NCBI RefSeq assembly: GCF_902506065.1
Contig: NZ_LR732912.1
Coordinates: 3,032,842-3,096,841, forward strand
Source: Arthrobacter sp. 9V
GTDB lineage: Bacteria; Actinomycetota; Actinomycetes; Actinomycetales; Micrococcaceae
Direction of reading: 5' to 3'
DNA length: 64,000 nucleotides
Below are positions 8,576-17,979 of this stretch, one piece after another (the first letter of the stretch is position 1; every line of letters starts with the position of its first letter). A model generated the notes under the pieces. The model was not told the origin of the DNA. It ran no database searches and saw only the letters and a list, made by a program, of their open reading frames with translations. A program made the position numbers and the translations under genes.

Positions 8576-10156
8576 TTAGCTCACTTTGACGTTGATGGTG
8601 TGATATCCGGTGGCGCCATCCGGTGCTACAGGTGCCTTGTCTTCGGTCTGTGGCACCCCGGCCGAATCTGTGGCCCGCACCTGCACCTCGTAGTCGCCCG
8701 GGGTCAGATCCACGCCCAACTGCCACTGGTACCAGGTGTCAGTGGATATGCTGCCGGCCAGCGTTGCCTGTTGCCAAGGTCCGCGATTGATGCGAAGTTC
8801 CACGCGGTTGATGCCGCGGTGCTGGGCCCACGCCACACCGCCAAACTGCACCTTGCCCGCCGGGACGCTACGGCCGCTGCGAGGCACGTCAATGCGTGAT
8901 TGCGTCTTGATGGGTCCGTGATCGCTCCAGCCGCGGGGGGTCCAGTACCCGGTGTCGTCGGCGAAGCGGGTGACTTTCAATTCCGTCAACCATTTGGTGG
9001 CTGAGACAAATCCGTAGAGTCCCGGAACGATCATCCGTACGGGGAATCCGTGTTCGAGCGGAAGCGGTTCGCCGTTCATGCCCACAGCCAGGAGTGCGTC
9101 ACGGTCATCGGTGAGCGCCTCCAAGGGAGTGCCGGCCGTCCATCCATCATTACTGGTGGACAGGACCATGTCTGCGCCGGCTTTTGGCCCTGCCATTGCC
9201 AACAGCTCCCTCACCGGCCAACCCAGCCAAAGGGCGTTGCCAATGAGGTCCCCACCTACGTTGTTGGATACACAGGCGATGGTGATGTGGCGTTCGGTCA
9301 TGGGCTTGGCCAGGAGGGTGGCAAAATCGATCTCCACCTCGCGTTCCACCATGCCGGTGACCTTCAGTTTCCAGGCAGGGGGATCAATGGCGGGCACCGT
9401 CAAGGCGGTATCTATCCTGTAGAAGTCGGCATTCGGGGTGACCAGGGGGCTGATGCCGTCCACGGGCAGGGATGCACCAGCCGGGATGGCTTGGGCCGGT
9501 ATGGCGGGCTCCGGGAGCGTCATGGACCCCCGGAACCCGGAGGCCACTGCCGTGGCCCTGGTGAGGACTGTTGTCACCGTTCCAGCCACGACAGCGGCCA
9601 GCGAGGTCCCGGCCAAGGCGTTCAGGAAGCTTCGCCGGGCCAGCGGCGCCTCCATACGTCCAGGGGTCTCTTGGGACGGGGCCCAGGTTGCAAGCCGCCT
9701 CGCCAGCGTTCGCAGAAGCACCATGGTGATGACCGCGGCGACGATCGGTGCAAGGGCTGCCTGGGGGCTCGCTTGGGCACGGGTCACGACGGCGGTCAGT
9801 CCCGCCGCGCCTGCCAGTCCAGCCAGCGCCAGCCCCCAGCCGGTCCGGCGGCGTTCCAGGAGACCAGCGAGCGCCGCCAGGATTCCTGCCACGGCCACAA
9901 TGCAGGCCACCAGCACAATCTTGTCCGCAGTGCCGAACAACTGCACGGCCAGGTCCTTGACTCCAGGCGGCACAGCGTCGATCACAGCGCCGCCAAGGGC
10001 CGTAACAGGAGAAACCAAGGGGCTGAGGAGTCCGGCCGTCAGTTCACCTGCGGCGATCCCGGCAGCTCCGGCCGCCACCCCGGCAGCAGCGGCCCACAAC
10101 GCAGGCTTGCCCATGGTGCGCCGGTGCTGGGTGTCGGCGGATGTGAGCGTGCTCAT
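8576..10156 (-). CDS. Membrane-anchored sulfite-oxidase-family molybdoenzyme
   Basis: This 526-residue protein pairs an N-terminal membrane region of about four to five helices (residues 15-160) with a sulfite-oxidase-fold Moco domain. Between them ARRSFLNALAG introduces a further hydrophobic segment and looks like a Tat-type twin-Arg or stop-transfer element, so the catalytic part probably faces outside. The Moco cysteine is in HITIACVSNNVGG, followed by GLYGFVSATKWL and a C-terminal Ig-like dimerisation domain. Physiological substrate is unknown. The start overlaps the sensor-kinase stop by 4 bp, tying enzyme and sensor into one operon. Confidence 0.88.
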   Translation of the reverse strand: MSTLTSADTQHRRTMGKPALWAAAAGVAAGAAGIAAGELTAGLLSPLVSPVTALGGAVIDAVPPGVKDLAVQLFGTADKIVLVACIVAVAGILAALAGLLERRRTGWGLALAGLAGAAGLTAVVTRAQASPQAALAPIVAAVITMVLLRTLARRLATWAPSQETPGRMEAPLARRSFLNALAGTSLAAVVAGTVTTVLTRATAVASGFRGSMTLPEPAIPAQAIPAGASLPVDGISPLVTPNADFYRIDTALTVPAIDPPAWKLKVTGMVEREVEIDFATLLAKPMTERHITIACVSNNVGGDLIGNALWLGWPVRELLAMAGPKAGADMVLSTSNDGWTAGTPLEALTDDRDALLAVGMNGEPLPLEHGFPVRMIVPGLYGFVSATKWLTELKVTRFADDTGYWTPRGWSDHGPIKTQSRIDVPRSGRSVPAGKVQFGGVAWAQHRGINRVELRINRGPWQQATLAGSISTDTWYQWQLGVDLTPGDYEVQVRATDSAGVPQTEDKAPVAPDGATGYHTINVKVS

Positions 10157-11418
10157 GAGGTGCCTCCAAAGCGGTCATTGCTGGCGATAGGTTGAGGAGC
10201 GGGAGTAATTGAGGTCCTGGCCGGCGTCAGCGGCTCCGGGGAGTCCGCGCCCGCCGGAAGCGACAAGACGAAGCGACACCCGCCGTCGAGGTTTTCCACG
10301 GTCACTGTTCCCCCGTGCGCCTTGACAATGCCGGCCACCATGCTGAGGCCGATGCCGGCGCCGCTGTAGCCGCCCTGCAGGGCTTCGGGGGTGCGGCGGG
10401 CGGGGTCTTTCTGCCAGCCCGTTTCGAACAAGTGCGGGAGGTCTTCTTCCGGAATGCCACCGCAATGATCTTCTACGGCGATCACCGCGTTTCCGTCGCT
10501 GTTTAGTCCAACACTTTCCCGTCCGACGCTGATGTGGACGTCGCTGTCCGGCACGCTGTAGATGATGGCGTTGAGCACTATGTTCCGCACGGCCCGGGCG
10601 AGACTTGGTCCGTCAGCCACGGCCATGCACTCCCGGTCCCCACCGCCGTCGAGCCTGATGCCACGCTTGGCGGCAAGCGGCGCGAGGTCGGAGATGGCGT
10701 CGCTGACGAGGTCGTAAAGGTCCAGTGGTTCAGCCCGCAGGCGGAGAGTGCCTGCCTGGATCTTGGACAGTTCCAGGAGATCGTTGACCATAGCGGTCAT
10801 CTGCTCTGTCTGGCCGATGATCTTCCGGTAGTAGCCCTGAACGTCCGACGCCATACCGTCCTCGAGGGCTTCAGTCATGGCGCGCATGCTGGCCAACGGT
10901 GTGCGGAGGTCATGTGATATCCAGGAAACGAGTTCCCGCCTGGCAGTTTCAATGGCGGCTTCACGACGCCTCGATTCGGCCAGGCTGCGGCTGCTGGCCT
11001 CAAGTTCCTGCGCCAACTCGGCGAGCTCGGACGTCATGGCCGGAGCGCTCCCCCGGCCCTCCCCAACGGTGTGCTCCAGGGTTTCTCCCCGCCCCAGGCG
11101 CCGGGCAGCGTCCACCAGGTGGGCCGCGTTCCGGGAGACGCCGGCTCCGAGCATGAGGGACAAGGCCACGGCAACAGCTGAGGCAGTGGCCAGGATGTAC
11201 CACATGACTTCCAGGTCCCTGGCGGAGATAAACATGGCGTTGAAGGCACTGACCATTCCTGCCACCAGCACAGCTACCGTGGCCAGCACTACCAGGCAGA
11301 TCTGGGCAAGTACCGAGGCCCGGCGAAGCAGCCTGAGAAGCACCCACGTGGCGGCCCCGACGAGCACGGCCCAGAACAAGACCCAGGCAAGGATGGTCCA
11401 CAGCTCACTGCCTTCCAT
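10153..11418 (-). CDS. Sensor histidine kinase of the Moco island
   Basis: This is a 421-residue membrane histidine kinase. Three transmembrane helices lie at about residues 8-30, 36-58 and 70-92, with almost no extracytoplasmic domain, and a HAMP-like linker follows. The H-box is WISHDLRTPLA with His169. The ATPase region shows VRNIVLNAIIYS (N-box) and GAGIGLSMV (G-box). I start it at 11418 (MEGSELW), overlapping the regulator stop by 14 bp; the 47 upstream codons are out-of-frame regulator sequence. The signal is unknown, and the short sensing region suggests a membrane-internal or accessory-protein cue. Confidence 0.92.
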   Translation of the reverse strand: MEGSELWTILAWVLFWAVLVGAATWVLLRLLRRASVLAQICLVVLATVAVLVAGMVSAFNAMFISARDLEVMWYILATASAVAVALSLMLGAGVSRNAAHLVDAARRLGRGETLEHTVGEGRGSAPAMTSELAELAQELEASSRSLAESRRREAAIETARRELVSWISHDLRTPLASMRAMTEALEDGMASDVQGYYRKIIGQTEQMTAMVNDLLELSKIQAGTLRLRAEPLDLYDLVSDAISDLAPLAAKRGIRLDGGGDRECMAVADGPSLARAVRNIVLNAIIYSVPDSDVHISVGRESVGLNSDGNAVIAVEDHCGGIPEEDLPHLFETGWQKDPARRTPEALQGGYSGAGIGLSMVAGIVKAHGGTVTVENLDGGCRFVLSLPAGADSPEPLTPARTSITPAPQPIASNDRFGGTS

Positions 11419-12175
11419 GAACACCCTCCCCACTGTCCAGGCGTACGTCGTCGGTATCCGCTTGCTTGGCATCGAAGCGGTAGCCGACGCCCCAAACGGT
11501 CTTGAGCAGTTCGGGTTTGGTGGGGTTCGCTTCGATCTTCTCCCGCAACCTCCGGACATGGACCGTCACAGTGGACAGATCGCCGAAGTCCCAGCCCCAC
11601 ACGGCCTTGATGAGTTCTTCCCGGCTGAAAACCTGGTTGGGGCGTCGCATCAGGAAAGCCAGGAGGTCGAACTCGCGGACCGTCAAGGCCAAAGGAACCC
11701 TGCGGTGCGTCACCGTGCGTGAGGCTGGATCAAGGTGGAGTCCTGCAACTTCAACAGGCGGTTCCGGCGTGAACTCCTTGATACTCCGGCGCAGTACCGA
11801 TTTCACCCGAAGCACCAGTTCCCGTGGGGAAAAAGGTTTGGTGACGTAGTCATCGGCACCCATTTCCAAGCCCAGAATGCGGTCGTCCTCGGTTCCCAGG
11901 GCCGTGACCATGATGACCGGCACGCTCATGGTTTGACGGAGCCTGCGGCAGACCTCAACACCGTCCAATCCCGGGAGCATGCGGTCCAAAATCACCAGAT
12001 CGGGCTGACGTGAGGCTGCCAACTCAAGTGCAGTGAAACCATCCCCGGCCACGTCCACCTGGAATTCCGCTTTCACGAGGTAGTCGCGGACGACGTCGGC
12101 GATGGTTTTTTCATCCTCCACCAGAAGGATGCGACGATTCCCTGGCTCCGCTGATGTTCCCGTATGTGTGGTCAC
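11405..12175 (-). CDS. OmpR/PhoB-family response regulator
   Basis: The 256-residue regulator has a receiver domain (ILLVEDEK, phospho-acceptor Asp64 in VILDRMLPGLDG, and a conserved Lys in DDYVTKPFSPREL) followed by a winged-helix DNA-binding domain ending in TVTVHVRRLREKIE. It is the first gene of the minus-strand unit and pairs with the kinase it overlaps. The 134-bp gap to divergent moaA contains repeated TGTAT elements that this regulator could bind. Target genes are not shown by sequence alone. Confidence 0.94.
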   Translation of the reverse strand: MTTHTGTSAEPGNRRILLVEDEKTIADVVRDYLVKAEFQVDVAGDGFTALELAASRQPDLVILDRMLPGLDGVEVCRRLRQTMSVPVIMVTALGTEDDRILGLEMGADDYVTKPFSPRELVLRVKSVLRRSIKEFTPEPPVEVAGLHLDPASRTVTHRRVPLALTVREFDLLAFLMRRPNQVFSREELIKAVWGWDFGDLSTVTVHVRRLREKIEANPTKPELLKTVWGVGYRFDAKQADTDDVRLDSGEGVHGRQ

Positions 12176-12234
12176 GCTTTCAGCATAGGTTTGCTGGCGA
12201 AGCCCGGCACCCGGTCAGGGCCTCCAAAGCCCAA

Positions 12235-12303
12235 TTGTATGGATTCCGTAAGAACTGTATGACTGTAATCGGTGTCACTGATCCAGCCATGGTGGCGTAG
12301 CCT
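12235..12303 (+). promoter_or_regulatory. Candidate moaA promoter with upstream direct repeats
   Basis: TAGCCT at 12298-12303 fits a TANNNT -10 box and is followed by exactly 6 nt and the moaA ATG, which suggests a leaderless transcript. No good -35 is seen. Upstream, roughly 10-bp-phased elements (TTGTATGG at 12235, CCGTAAGA at 12246, CTGTATGA at 12255, CTGTAATC at 12263) cover about -75 to -42 relative to that start. That is where an OmpR-type activator would bind. Binding by the adjacent regulator is inference. Confidence 0.45.
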
Positions 12304-12309
12304 GAATTT

Positions 12310-13470
12310 ATGAGTGTTCAGCTAGGCATGCCGATGCCCCCTTCGGGCAGCGCCGCAGGCAACACGGGCAGCGCGGGCGGCAATACCGGCGGCGGCGCCG
12401 CCGTTCCGCCCCCGCGTCCGGCAGGTACGCCCGCCGGGCTGTGGGACCGCTACGGCAGGCGCGCAACGGATATGCGCTTGTCCCTGACAGACAAATGCAA
12501 TCTGCGCTGCACCTACTGCATGCCCGCCGAGGGGCTGGAATGGCTCTCGAAACAAGCTGTGATGACCAGGGACGAGATAGTCCGGATCGTCGGCATCGGC
12601 GTCACCGCACTGGGCGTACGGGAACTCCGGCTCACCGGTGGTGAGCCTCTGGTCCGCGCCGACTTGGTGGACATCATTGCGGGTATCAGGTCAAACCACC
12701 CGGACCTGCCCATCTCCATGACCACTAATGGCGTGGGCCTGGATAAGAAGGCTGCAGCATTGAAAGCCGCCGGCCTCACCCGGATCAACGTTTCCCTCGA
12801 TTCCCTCCACGAGGAAACGTTCACCAAACTCACCCGACGCCCGTTCCTGGATCGCGTCCTGACCGGTGTTGATGCCGCGTGGGCTGCCGGGTTGGGCCCG
12901 GTGAAATTGAACGCCGTGCTGATGCGCGGCATCAACGACGCCGAATCGCCTGATCTCCTGGCATGGGCACTGGGCCGCGGCTACGAACTTCGCTTCATCG
13001 AGCAAATGCCCTTGGATGCGGACCATGGCTGGACCCGGCGGAATATGATCACAGCTGCCGAGATCCGGGAACTGCTCTCCCGTGACTTTGTGCTGGGCCC
13101 GGACCCCCGTGAGCGGGACGGCGCACCTGCCGAACGGTTTGAAGTACGACGCCGGGACACGGAAACGGGCGATGCCACGGGTCCGGTCCTCGGTACAGTG
13201 GGCATCATCGCCTCGGTGACGGAGCCCTTCTGCTCGGATTGCCGCCGGACCCGCATTACGGCCGAGGGCAAAATCATGAGCTGCCTTTTCTCCCGTGAAG
13301 AATTCGACCTTCTGGGCTTCCTTCGCGAAGGCGCCACGGACGAGGAACTCGCATCTCGATGGCAAGATGCCATGTGGGTCAAGCCGAAGGCCCACGGTAT
13401 GGATCACACCGGTCTTGGCGCAGCGGACTTCGTCCAGCCGGACCGCAGCATGAGCGCAATCGGAGGCTGA
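12310..13470 (+). CDS. moaA: GTP 3',8-cyclase MoaA (radical SAM)
   Basis: MoaA starts Moco synthesis by cyclising GTP with radical SAM chemistry. The N-terminal cluster motif CNLRCTYC places cysteines at 63, 67 and 70. The C-terminal PFCSDCRRTR plus the Cys of IMSCLF ligate the second cluster. The protein ends in GG, which the family needs for activity. About 40 extra Gly/Ala/Pro-rich residues precede the catalytic core, and a later start cannot be excluded. The gene diverges from the two-component system and is followed 4 nt later by moaD. Confidence 0.96.
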   Translation: MSVQLGMPMPPSGSAAGNTGSAGGNTGGGAAVPPPRPAGTPAGLWDRYGRRATDMRLSLTDKCNLRCTYCMPAEGLEWLSKQAVMTRDEIVRIVGIGVTALGVRELRLTGGEPLVRADLVDIIAGIRSNHPDLPISMTTNGVGLDKKAAALKAAGLTRINVSLDSLHEETFTKLTRRPFLDRVLTGVDAAWAAGLGPVKLNAVLMRGINDAESPDLLAWALGRGYELRFIEQMPLDADHGWTRRNMITAAEIRELLSRDFVLGPDPRERDGAPAERFEVRRRDTETGDATGPVLGTVGIIASVTEPFCSDCRRTRITAEGKIMSCLFSREEFDLLGFLREGATDEELASRWQDAMWVKPKAHGMDHTGLGAADFVQPDRSMSAIGG

Positions 13471-13474
13471 ACCC

Positions 13475-13741
13475 TTGCTTGTACGTTACTTCGCTGCCGC
13501 GCGCGCGGCGGCCGGGGTGGAAGAAGAACTTCACGTCCTGCCCGAAGGCACCAGCTTGGAGGGGCTGTTGGAAGCTGCCCTCGCCATCGAACGTCCGCTG
13601 CCTCCCGAGGGCACGCCGCCCCTTTCCCGGATCGTGGCGCGCAGCAGTTTCCTCCGCAACGAGGTGGCCGTGCGGGACCGCACAGTTCCCCTGGGTCATG
13701 ATGACGTGATTGACGTGCTGCCGCCCTTCGCCGGGGGCTAA
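13475..13741 (+). CDS. moaD: Molybdopterin synthase sulfur carrier MoaD
   Basis: This 88-residue ubiquitin-fold protein ends in PPFAGG; the terminal GG is thiocarboxylated and delivers sulfur to the MoaE active site. LVRYFAAARAAAGVEEE is the typical N-terminal strand-turn. The start is TTG at 13475, 4 nt after the moaA stop, the only start that keeps the first strand. Its stop TAA overlaps the convergent gene's stop in the four bases CTAA (13738-13741). MoaE is encoded on the other arm of the island. Confidence 0.93.
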   Translation: MLVRYFAAARAAAGVEEELHVLPEGTSLEGLLEAALAIERPLPPEGTPPLSRIVARSSFLRNEVAVRDRTVPLGHDDVIDVLPPFAGG

Positions 13742-14205
13742 GCCTGAACCTTTCGGAAAACGCTCTTCAACAACGGGCTGAACCCGGCAGTTCCTTCGAG
13801 ACGCAGGTCTGCGGTGTGCACCAGTACGCCGTCCTCAACCCTGAACGTGTGCCTGGCCACGCCGTCGGCCGTTCTCCGCTCCAGAGTCAGCGTACCCGCA
13901 TGCCATGTCCCGCGGACCGGGCTGGATGGCGGCCGCCCCATGCTGTCCACGTAGTACCACAGCGTCTGGCCGTGGTCGCGGTCGACGGTAAACATTCCGT
14001 GGCCTTCAAAATGCGTGCCATCGGCTTCGCGGTGCCTGTAGCTCTGTACCACGGCATGCCCGCCCGCCGCTTTGGTGAATACCGCTTCGGCCTCAGCCGT
14101 CCGGGCTGTTCCCCAGGGCGAGGCAGCAATCTCCGTGATGCCCCGCCAGTGACCGATGAAATCCCGCAGTATCTCCGCAGCATGGCCGCTTGAGGGCAGA
14201 TCCAT
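13738..14205 (-). CDS. DUF1579-like lipocalin-type protein
   Basis: This 155-residue soluble protein has the pattern of DUF1579 (beta-barrel, possibly ligand-binding): FIGHWRGITEI near the N-terminus, HFEGHGMFTVD, then WYYVDSMG. No enzyme motif is evident and the function is unknown. I start it at ATG 14205, where TTGGAGACCTG provides a good SD. An in-frame ATG 42 nt upstream lies inside a terminator hairpin and is unlikely. It converges on moaD and shares overlapping stop codons with it. Confidence 0.78.
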   Translation of the reverse strand: MDLPSSGHAAEILRDFIGHWRGITEIAASPWGTARTAEAEAVFTKAAGGHAVVQSYRHREADGTHFEGHGMFTVDRDHGQTLWYYVDSMGRPPSSPVRGTWHAGTLTLERRTADGVARHTFRVEDGVLVHTADLRLEGTAGFSPLLKSVFRKVQA

Positions 14206-14222
14206 CAGGTCTCCAATGTAGT

Positions 14223-14256
14223 CAGGGCAGCATGATCGTGTGATCATGCTGCCCTG
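14223..14256 (-). terminator. 15-bp perfect hairpin after the M16 peptidase gene
   Basis: Arms 14223-14237 and 14242-14256 pair perfectly over 15 bp around a GTGT loop. The hairpin starts 39 nt past the peptidase stop and ends 18 nt before the start of the DUF1579-like gene. There is no long T-tract on the minus strand. It probably terminates the pnp/peptidase side and separates the downstream gene. Confidence 0.75.
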
Positions 14257-14294
14257 TTTACAGTGCAGGAGTCCAGAGATCGGCGGAGGCGAAC

Positions 14295-15638
14295 CTAGAG
14301 GCCGAAGGTCTCGGATTCCTCAAACGGACCAACAACGGTGATGGTGCGGGGCGCCGCGGCGAGTTCGCGGGCGAGATCCTGAACGTCCTCCACCGTGACA
14401 GCCTTGATACGTGCCAGGGTCTCGTCAATGTCCTGGAACTCACCGGACACCAATTCCGCCCGGCCAAGCCGTGACATCCGGGAACCCGTGTCCTCCAGCG
14501 CGAGGACAATCCCACCGCTGAGCTGGCCGACAGCCTTCCGAAGCTCTTCGTCGGTAATGCCTTCCTTGGCGAGCTTATCCAGCTCCAGGCCCAGAAGTTC
14601 CACCACCTGGCGGACCTTGGAAGGCGTGCAGCCTGCGTACATGCCAAAGTATCCGGCGTCTGCATACGCGGCTGTGAACGAGTACGTGGAATACACCAAG
14701 CCGCGCTTCTCACGAATCTCCTGGAACAGGCGTGAGGACATGCCACCACCTAGAACGGCATTGAGCACGCTCATCACAAAGCGGCGGTCATCGGTGGCCA
14801 CTATCGTGGGGCAACCCATAATAATGTTCGCTTGCTCCACCGGGCGTTTGACCACGTGCAGCCCCGAGGTGCCGGTGATGACGGCGCGGTCAGTTCCGCG
14901 GCGGTTTACCGGCGCGGCGTCGGCGTCGAGCTGCCAACCGGCAGCCTTCAGTGCATCCAGAACCAGTTGGCAGACGACGTCGTGATCCAGGCCGCCCGCT
15001 GCGGTGATGACCAGTTCTTCGGGGCGGTAGTAGCGCTGATAGTGCGCCCACACCGAATCCCTTGCCACGGCTTTGATGGCGTCCGGAGTTCCACCGATGG
15101 GACGGGCCAGCGGATGGTTGCCAAGGACGGCAGCCACGAACTTCTCATGGGCCACGTCCGTGGGGTCGTCGCTGTCCATGGCGATTTCCTCGAGGATGAC
15201 GTCCCGTTCCTGCTCCAACTCGGCAGGATCAAGAACCGCGCCGGTGATCATATCTGCGATGACATCGATCGCCATGGGAAGGTCGGTGTCCAGGACACGG
15301 GCGAAGTAGCAGGTGCTTTCCTTGGCTGTCGCCGCGTTGGATTCGCCGCCCACCTCGTCGAACGCGGACGCAATCTCCAAGGCTGTGCGCCGCTTGGTGC
15401 CCTTGAACAGGAGGTGCTCAAGGAAGTGTGTGGAACCGTGCTGGCCGTCCGCTTCATCGCGTGAACCCACTGCCACCCAGAACCCTATGGTGGCCGATCG
15501 CTGGCCGGGCATCGCCTCGGTCAGGACACGCACGCCGCCGGGAAGGACGGAGCGCCGCACGACGGAACCGCCCTCGGCACCATGGATCAATTCGCCGCCG
15601 GGGAGGGTCTGTTCCAGCGGCAAGGGTACGACAGTCAT
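14295..15638 (-). CDS. M16 family zinc peptidase
   Basis: This 447-residue protein is an M16 (pitrilysin/processing-peptidase) family metallopeptidase. The inverted zinc motif HFLEH is at residues 71-75, and the downstream Glu lies in a region with ESTCYFARVLD. GGGMSSRLFQEIREKRGLVYS in the C-terminal half is the typical R-Y substrate loop. It resembles YmxG, which in many Gram-positives also neighbours pnp. It is probably cytoplasmic, as no signal peptide is seen. A strong hairpin separates it from pnp upstream, so it may have its own promoter or be read by leakage. Confidence 0.92.
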   Translation of the reverse strand: MTVVPLPLEQTLPGGELIHGAEGGSVVRRSVLPGGVRVLTEAMPGQRSATIGFWVAVGSRDEADGQHGSTHFLEHLLFKGTKRRTALEIASAFDEVGGESNAATAKESTCYFARVLDTDLPMAIDVIADMITGAVLDPAELEQERDVILEEIAMDSDDPTDVAHEKFVAAVLGNHPLARPIGGTPDAIKAVARDSVWAHYQRYYRPEELVITAAGGLDHDVVCQLVLDALKAAGWQLDADAAPVNRRGTDRAVITGTSGLHVVKRPVEQANIIMGCPTIVATDDRRFVMSVLNAVLGGGMSSRLFQEIREKRGLVYSTYSFTAAYADAGYFGMYAGCTPSKVRQVVELLGLELDKLAKEGITDEELRKAVGQLSGGIVLALEDTGSRMSRLGRAELVSGEFQDIDETLARIKAVTVEDVQDLARELAAAPRTITVVGPFEESETFGL

Positions 15639-15664
15639 TAAGGCCTTTCGGGGTTAAGGCCGGA

Positions 15665-15699
15665 AGGGCCGGTGGAGCTTTTACAAGCCCACCGGCCCT
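15665..15699 (-). terminator. Hairpin terminator after pnp
   Basis: AGGGCCGGTGG (15665-15675) pairs perfectly with CCACCGGCCCT (15689-15699), and four further inner pairs close a short TTAC loop. It lies 22 nt beyond the pnp stop codon and 27 nt before the M16 peptidase start. It would end or attenuate pnp transcription. Confidence 0.78.
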
Positions 15700-15720
15700 G
15701 CCGGGTGTACTGCTTACAGA

Positions 15721-17973
15721 CTACTCTGCGGACTCTTCAGCGGCCTCGGCCGGAGCGTCCTCTGAGGCTGCTCCTTCTTCCTCGGCAACAACCGGGGAGA
15801 GGGAAAGCTTGCCGCGGTCATCGATCTTGGTGATCTCAACCTGGACCTTCTGGCCCACGGAGACGACGTCATCAACGTTGTCCACGCGCTTGCCGTTGGC
15901 CAGCTTGCGGAGCTCGGAGATGTGCAGCAGGCCGTCCTTCCCCGGGGTAAGGGAAACGAAAGCACCGAAGGTGGTGGTCTTGACGACCGTACCCAGGTAG
16001 CGCTCACCGATTTCCGGTACCTGCGGGTTGGCGATGGCGTTGATGGCCGAGCGTGCTGCGTCTGCAGACGGACCGTTGGTGGCGCCGATGTAGACCGTGC
16101 CGTCGTCTTCAATGGAGATGTCCGCGCCCGTGTCTTCCTGGATCTGGTTGATCATCTTGCCCTTGGGGCCGATGACCTCGCCGATCTTGTCCACGGGGAT
16201 CTTGACGGCGATAACACGCGGTGCGAACTCGGAGAGCTCATCCGGGGTGTCGATCGCTGCGTTGATGACCTCGAGGATGTGGAGGCGGGCTTCGCGGGCC
16301 TGCTTCAGGGCTGCTGCCAGCACGGAAGCGGGGATGCCGTCGAGCTTGGTGTCCAGCTGGATGGCCGTGACGAACTCGGACGTACCGGCAACCTTGAAGT
16401 CCATGTCGCCGAATGCGTCTTCGGCACCGAGGATGTCGGTCAGCGCTGCGTAGCGGGTCTGGCCGTCAACCTGGTCGGAAACCAGGCCCATGGCGATGCC
16501 TGCAACAGCTGCCTTCAGCGGCACGCCGGCGTTGAGCATGGAGAGCGTCGAAGCACAGACCGAACCCATGGACGTCGAACCGTTGGAACCGAGAGCCTCG
16601 GATACCTGGCGGATGGCGTACGGGAACTCTTCACGGGTGGGCAGAACCGGAACCAGGGCACGCTCTGCGAGGGCACCGTGGCCGATTTCGCGGCGCTTCG
16701 GGGAACCGACGCGGCCGGTCTCACCGGTGGAGTACGGCGGGAAGTTGTAGTTGTGCATGTAGCGCTTGCGCGTTACCGGCGACAACGAGTCGATCTGCTG
16801 CTCCATCTTGAGCATGTTCAGCGTGGTGACACCCATGATCTGGGTCTCGCCGCGCTCGAAGATCGCCGAACCGTGAACGCGGGGCAGAACCTCTACCTCG
16901 GCGGTCAGCTGGCGGATGTCCGTCAGGCCACGGCCGTCAATGCGGACCTGGTCCTTGAGGATGCGCTGGCGGACAACGTGCTTGGTGACCGAGCGGAAAG
17001 CTGCGGACAGCTCCTTCTCACGGCCTTCGAACTGGCCGGCAAGTGAGCCAAGGACTTCGTCCTTGAGCTCGTCAGAGGCGTTGTCGCGGTCCTGCTTGTC
17101 AGCAATCTGGAACACAGCGGCAAGCTTGTCAGCGGCAGCGGCTTCAACAGCGGCGTAGACGTCGTCCTGGTAATCCAGGAAGACCGGGAACTCAACGGTG
17201 GGCTTGGCAGCGCGGGCTGCGAGGTCAGCCTGTGCTTCGCAGAGTGCCTTGATGAACGGCTTGGCAGCCTCAAGGCCCTCGGAAACAACCTCTTCGGTAG
17301 GAGCGGTTGCGCCCTGTTCCTTGATGAGGTTCCACGAGTTGTCCGTTGCTTCGGCTTCGACCATCATGATGGCGACGTCGTCACCGGCGATGCGGCCGGC
17401 AACAACCATGTTGAACACGGCGTTCTCAAGCTGGGAGTGCTTGGGGAAAGCAACCCACTGCGAACCCTGTTCGTCGGCGATGAGGGCAACGCGGACGCCA
17501 CCGATCGGGCCGGAGAACGGGAGGCCGGAAAGCTGTGTGGACATCGAGGAAGCATTGATGGCAACGACGTCGTAGAGCTCATCGGGGTTGATGGCCAGAA
17601 CGGTAACTACGATCTGGACCTCGTTGCGCAGGCCCTTGACGAACGCGGGGCGCAGGGGACGGTCCATCAGGCGGCAAGCCAGGATGGCTTCCGTGGAGGG
17701 ACGGCCTTCGCGACGGAAGAACGAACCCGGGATACGGCCGGCAGCGTACATGCGCTCTTCAACGTCAACCGTCAGCGGGAAGAAGTCGAAACCTTCGCGC
17801 GGCTGCTTGCCTGCGGTGGTTGCCGAGAGCAGTGCGGTGTCTTCGTCGATGTAGACCATCGACGCGCCGGCTGCCTGCTTGGCAAGGCGGCCTGTTTCGA
17901 AGCGAATGACTCGCTTGCCGAAACGACCGTTATCAATAATGGCTTCGGAGAACTGGATTTCGGGACCCTCCAT
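15721..17973 (-). CDS. pnp: Polynucleotide phosphorylase
   Basis: PNPase degrades RNA 3'-5' by phosphorolysis and can also synthesise tails. The 750-residue protein has two RNase-PH-like domains separated by a helical domain. A KH domain follows ([17 protein letters not shown], about residues 575-592), then an S1 domain (about 650-725) and an acidic C-terminal tail. Length and order are typical. The start codon follows an ideal SD, GGAGGTGA. The gene sits downstream of rpsO, the near-universal bacterial arrangement. Confidence 0.97.
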   Translation of the reverse strand: MEGPEIQFSEAIIDNGRFGKRVIRFETGRLAKQAAGASMVYIDEDTALLSATTAGKQPREGFDFFPLTVDVEERMYAAGRIPGSFFRREGRPSTEAILACRLMDRPLRPAFVKGLRNEVQIVVTVLAINPDELYDVVAINASSMSTQLSGLPFSGPIGGVRVALIADEQGSQWVAFPKHSQLENAVFNMVVAGRIAGDDVAIMMVEAEATDNSWNLIKEQGATAPTEEVVSEGLEAAKPFIKALCEAQADLAARAAKPTVEFPVFLDYQDDVYAAVEAAAADKLAAVFQIADKQDRDNASDELKDEVLGSLAGQFEGREKELSAAFRSVTKHVVRQRILKDQVRIDGRGLTDIRQLTAEVEVLPRVHGSAIFERGETQIMGVTTLNMLKMEQQIDSLSPVTRKRYMHNYNFPPYSTGETGRVGSPKRREIGHGALAERALVPVLPTREEFPYAIRQVSEALGSNGSTSMGSVCASTLSMLNAGVPLKAAVAGIAMGLVSDQVDGQTRYAALTDILGAEDAFGDMDFKVAGTSEFVTAIQLDTKLDGIPASVLAAALKQAREARLHILEVINAAIDTPDELSEFAPRVIAVKIPVDKIGEVIGPKGKMINQIQEDTGADISIEDDGTVYIGATNGPSADAARSAINAIANPQVPEIGERYLGTVVKTTTFGAFVSLTPGKDGLLHISELRKLANGKRVDNVDDVVSVGQKVQVEITKIDDRGKLSLSPVVAEEEGAASEDAPAEAAEESAE

Positions 17974-17979
17974 AGAGAG

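Noticed and set aside
12176..12309. Molybdenum-cofactor riboswitch upstream of moaA
   Set aside because: The promoter geometry leaves no leader, and I could not find the paired helices of a Moco RNA in the 134-bp gap.
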